This document shows positions 43,089-45,620 of a stretch of 45,620 nucleotides of DNA, in pieces. The DNA comes from an uncultured Alphaproteobacteria bacterium (GTDB lineage: Bacteria; Pseudomonadota; Alphaproteobacteria; CAAHEQ01; UBA3637). The notes under the pieces were generated by a model. The model worked only from the letters and a program-made list of their open reading frames with translations, had not been told where the DNA came from and did no database searches. Each line of letters opens with the position of its first letter. Positions within the stretch are counted from its first letter, which is position 1. The DNA lies in NCBI GenBank assembly GCA_947627155.1, contig CANQUX010000013.1, positions 1-45,620 on the forward strand, written 5' to 3'. The position numbers and the translations under genes are program-made.

Positions 43089-44048
43089 TTTTTCGGGTTT
43101 TAAATCTTTAACGGGCTTCATTAAAACACATTTTCTGTTTTTGCAGGTATAAACCGATATTATTTTAGCTTCTTTCAAAATTAAAATATCTTCATTCAAC
43201 GTGTATGTTCCCCTTTTTTTGTTAAACCACCAACGTTTTGTTTTATGATCTATTAAATAATACATATTATCGGGCAGTAAAATGGCATAATGTCGTTCCG
43301 GTGTTTCATCATAAAGCCGATAGGCATAATCATTTAAAAACCATGCCGAATATAAATCGTAGTAGGCGCCTCTTAAAAATCTTGTTGAACCGTTGGAATA
43401 CCAATGTTCTGCCACATTTTCGGGTCCGCCGAAATTAAACATCAGATAATTGGGTTCATAAACAATAACTTTTCCTTTTTGATGAAATTGTTTCTTTAAA
43501 GTGCCGTCAGGAAAATATTCATTAAAAAAACGAGATAAAATCGGCGGTAAATCTTGGTATTGAGAGGGATCACAAGTGGCAAAAAAATTCAACAGGATTT
43601 TTGCAAACGGATGATGCGGACTCATTGCCATCATGGCGGAACTTAAAGTGTTTTGATGTTCCAAGCCGAAAACAAGCGGTTCCGTTAAATATTTCTCAAC
43701 GGAATGCGTTAAATATATATCGGTATCCAAATAAAGCCCGCCTTCTTTTTCCAATGCATAAGCGCGGCAATAATCGGAAACATGGCGAAATTGCTTGTTT
43801 TCATACCTGTTTTTTGCATAAGCATTTTCATGAATGGGACAATTTTTTTCATTCCATCGAATAATTTCCCAGCCGGGCATATTTTTCTTCCACGAGGCAA
43901 TCATCTTCTGAACGGAAGGCGGTAATTCTTCGGAGCCGATCCAAACATAATGTATTTTATGCGGAATAATCGGTTTTTGAAAACTGTAACTTCCGTAAGC
44001 GGCCGTCATGAACAGAATAATCAATAATGCCTTGAAAAAACAATACAT
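43086..44048 (-). CDS. GT32 (capsular/DXD sugar-binding) glycosyltransferase with an N-terminal signal sequence
   Basis: 320 residues. PHKIHYVWIGSEELPPSVQKMIASWKK (near 29-55), HVSDYCRAYALEKEGGLYLDTDIYL (near 88-112, DxD metal site) and the later FNFGGPENVAEHWYS define the GT32/OCH1-like family. The N-terminus MYCFFKALLIILFMTAAYGSYS is a signal peptide or anchor, which is unusual for an enzyme that needs cytoplasmic nucleotide sugars. It may be anchored facing inward or be an exported toxin-like transferase. A GGAG ribosome site is present. Its promoter lies at the inner end of the inverted-repeat segment 44082-44235. Confidence 0.85.
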   Translation of the reverse strand: MYCFFKALLIILFMTAAYGSYSFQKPIIPHKIHYVWIGSEELPPSVQKMIASWKKNMPGWEIIRWNEKNCPIHENAYAKNRYENKQFRHVSDYCRAYALEKEGGLYLDTDIYLTHSVEKYLTEPLVFGLEHQNTLSSAMMAMSPHHPFAKILLNFFATCDPSQYQDLPPILSRFFNEYFPDGTLKKQFHQKGKVIVYEPNYLMFNFGGPENVAEHWYSNGSTRFLRGAYYDLYSAWFLNDYAYRLYDETPERHYAILLPDNMYYLIDHKTKRWWFNKKRGTYTLNEDILILKEAKIISVYTCKNRKCVLMKPVKDLKPEK

Positions 44049-44081
44049 TTAATTTCTCCTTGTTTTTATATTGTATAAATT

Positions 44082-44235
44082 AAACGTACCTTTAATGCAA
44101 CGCAAATTTCAGGGCATTTCAACCCCATTAAATTCAAAAATAAAAATAAAAAAATACAAATAAAATCAAAATATTATAAAAAAACAAAAAAATATTGCAA
44201 AAATTAAAAAAAAGTGTTGCAAAAATCGTACGTTT
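44082..44235 (-). promoter_or_regulatory. 154-bp inverted-repeat-bounded promoter segment, copy 2
   Basis: Its ends at 44082-44103 and 44214-44235 are identical to the two ends of the 28745-28901 segment, in the same order relative to the gene. The distal match extends over about 30 bases. The middle is AT-rich and unrelated, except for a short word near one end (GGGCATTTCAACC versus GGCCATTTCACC) that appears in the opposite orientation relative to the ends. On the minus strand, -35 TTGCAT lies in the inner repeat and -10 TATACA lies outside with a 17-base spacer. Confidence 0.65.
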
Positions 44236-44311
44236 ATTTTGTCATACCATATCAGAATATTTTTTTATTTTTAGCAACAAATAAGGGTATATCGGGCAGG
44301 CATACGAATTT

Positions 44312-44453
44312 TTCCCCTATCGGCGGATGTGGAGCGGCTTAAATTGTGTCGCTCCGCTATGGGGCGATAGGGGAAAGAAAGGTGCCCCGCTGAATGGGAG
44401 TTGTAAAAGGCGGGGCATTGCGGGTCGACACAAAAACAAATAGAAGGTCGACC
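44312..44453. repeat. Cluster of GC-rich palindromes downstream of the second pilin-like gene
   Basis: TTCCCCTATCG (44312-44322) pairs with CGATAGGGGAA (44365-44375), enclosing GGAGCG/CGCTCC (44331-44336/44350-44355). Next come GCCCCGC/GCGGGGC (44384-44390/44410-44416) and GTCGAC/GTCGAC (44424-44429/44447-44452). The stems are far more GC-rich than the flanks. They do not end in T runs, so they are not simple terminators. They may be a structured 3' untranslated region, a processed RNA or the end of a mobile element. Confidence 0.6.
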
Positions 44454-45620
44454 TTATTTGCATAAGACATAGCGCTGACCGCCATCGATGTGGGCATTAC
44501 CGCGGCTGTTGTTACTCACATACCCCATATCGAGTTTTATCATATACACGGCACAGGAATCAGAACCCGGATTTATACCCCATGGATCTTCTAACCAATA
44601 TGCATTGTTTCCTTGAGTCTCATCTCCGGTCTCCGCTTTTCTCAATGCTTTAATAACATGACTCAATCCGTTTGCATCAGAACATATATCTTCTTTAGCA
44701 TAGCAATAACCATGGTCTGTTCCGCTAAAATTATTACAACAATCCAAATCAGAAATTTTCAGCATATTTTTATGATGTTGCTCACAGAATCGCTTGGCAC
44801 TCCACCAATTCATGCCCTGACTTGACAGAACATACGGACTGTTCGAGTCGTTATTTTGTGCCGTATACTCTGATTTCTTAACGCATTTATGGGGTTTATC
44901 TGCACAAGCTTTCTCCTCTGTTATTGTCCCCACATAATAAGGATTCTGATCAACTTCTTCACTGCTGTTGGTACATTCATAAGTGTAGCACTCACTTGTC
45001 AGACAAAATTCGTCCGATTCACAATCACTATTACTTCTGCATCCGCAAAATTCGCCGTTCCACGGTTCATCTTCAGGACATGCACATTCGTTATCCTTCC
45101 ATGTCATGCGCGGATCTTTACAACAAGCCCCGCCTGTCACACAATTTTCTTCTGACGAATTTTTAGAGCGGCATTCATCATCGTTCCCGCACGCCACACA
45201 TATATTTTCATTACAAATCGGTGTGGGATTTTCGCAATCGGCAGATGTGGTGCATTCCACACACAAATGTTCATGACAAATCGGTAAGTTATCGGGACAA
45301 TCGGGATTATCATTACATTTAATCGCCTCCGAATCCGAATCGGCACCGAAGATCACCGTTAATATGTTCTCTTCTCCAAGGCAAGCGCCTTTTTCTCCCT
45401 CTGCCGCGTCAACCGATTTCCCATTGATATAAAAAGCAATTTCGTTATCCATTTTATCAATTAAATTCGCCAGCGGTTTACAAATACCTTCGGGAATTTT
45501 TTGCATTTCAATATAATAGGCATTTGCAACGGCGCAGGAAGCCACATCATCGGGCGTGGACGTTTCCGTTTCCATATAAAGACAATCAAAATCGGTTTTA
45601 TATCCGTTAAATTGAATATT
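44454..45620 (-). CDS. Second pilin-like Cys-rich protein with lectin-like C-terminus (N-terminus beyond window)
   Basis: The frame is open to the window edge (NIQFNGYKTDFDCLY before the internal Met at 45575), so the N-terminal pilin helix lies outside. The first part aligns with residues about 85-175 of the 28940 protein (DFDCLYME..., ANAYYIEMQKIPEGICKPLANLID). A Cys-rich run follows (CNDNPDCPDNLPICHEHLCVEC, CGNDDECRS, CGCRSNSDCESDEFC). The C-terminal about 130 residues read like a C-type-lectin-type fold: GMNWWSAKRFCEQHHKNMLKISDL, AYWLEDPW, ending GGQRYVLCK. A surface adhesin is inferred. Its sister at 28940 lies in the opposite orientation 16 kb away. Confidence 0.8.
   Translation of the reverse strand, partial: NIQFNGYKTDFDCLYMETETSTPDDVASCAVANAYYIEMQKIPEGICKPLANLIDKMDNEIAFYINGKSVDAAEGEKGACLGEENILTVIFGADSDSEAIKCNDNPDCPDNLPICHEHLCVECTTSADCENPTPICNENICVACGNDDECRSKNSSEENCVTGGACCKDPRMTWKDNECACPEDEPWNGEFCGCRSNSDCESDEFCLTSECYTYECTNSSEEVDQNPYYVGTITEEKACADKPHKCVKKSEYTAQNNDSNSPYVLSSQGMNWWSAKRFCEQHHKNMLKISDLDCCNNFSGTDHGYCYAKEDICSDANGLSHVIKALRKAETGDETQGNNAYWLEDPWGINPGSDSCAVYMIKLDMGYVSNNSRGNAHIDGGQRYVLCK

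Overview
The window looks like a chromosomal segment of a low-GC, host- or gut-associated alphaproteobacterium. The best evidence is a permuted two-piece tmRNA gene (about 30681-30956, minus strand) that encodes the alphaproteobacterial-type tag ANDNFAPVAKAA. A Gram-negative envelope is shown by cpoB, an LpoA/LppC-like lipoprotein, a BON lipoprotein, beta-barrel proteins and a 2,030-residue autotransporter. Most genes are ordinary housekeeping genes (ftsH, tilS, cpoB, uvrA, alaS, recA, queH, tuf with two tRNAs, rlmB, rsmI, yraN). Between them lie blocks of fast-changing surface and accessory genes.

Layout. 1-3369: sugar and surface genes, namely a GT8 glycosyltransferase, a truncated GT4, a small lipoprotein, and a nucleotidyltransferase next to a compact GHMP kinase. 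3443-7345: two paralogous outer-membrane beta-barrel genes in inverted orientation around a secreted ankyrin-repeat gene. Each barrel gene has a roughly 300-nt leader that is almost identical between copies although the proteins are only about half identical. 7375-21028: housekeeping, with one unidentified coiled-coil/repeat protein at 14585-16447. 21293-27385: giant autotransporter. 27450-30427: an Mpi-like serine recombinase, an unassigned small RNA gene, a 157-bp segment bounded by inverted repeats, and a pilin-like Cys-rich protein. 30431-32549: a decayed gene, tmRNA, tuf, tRNA-Gly and tRNA-Tyr. 32697-39999: envelope polysaccharide genes, rlmB, and the lpoA/rsmI/yraN/BON cluster known from other proteobacteria. 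40099-45620: a Trp/Gly-rich internal-repeat protein, another barrel protein, an NrdD-tail-like miniprotein, a GT32 enzyme with a signal sequence, and a second pilin-like protein cut by the window end.

Two candidate undescribed systems stand out. The first is the barrel-gene leader RNA. A long-range helix (3564-3572 with 3719-3727) has five consecutive base pairs that are all replaced by other Watson-Crick pairs in the second copy, while the rest is nearly invariant. The same leader carries mutually exclusive pairings that can hide or free the Shine-Dalgarno sequence, so it behaves on paper like a riboswitch or structured translational regulator. The second is a pair of about 155-bp promoter segments bounded by the same imperfect 22-bp inverted repeats, one before the pilin-like gene and one before the GT32 gene. 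The recombinase nearby is of the family that flips promoters in Bacteroides. Together they suggest phase-variable surface display, although operator pairs remain an alternative.
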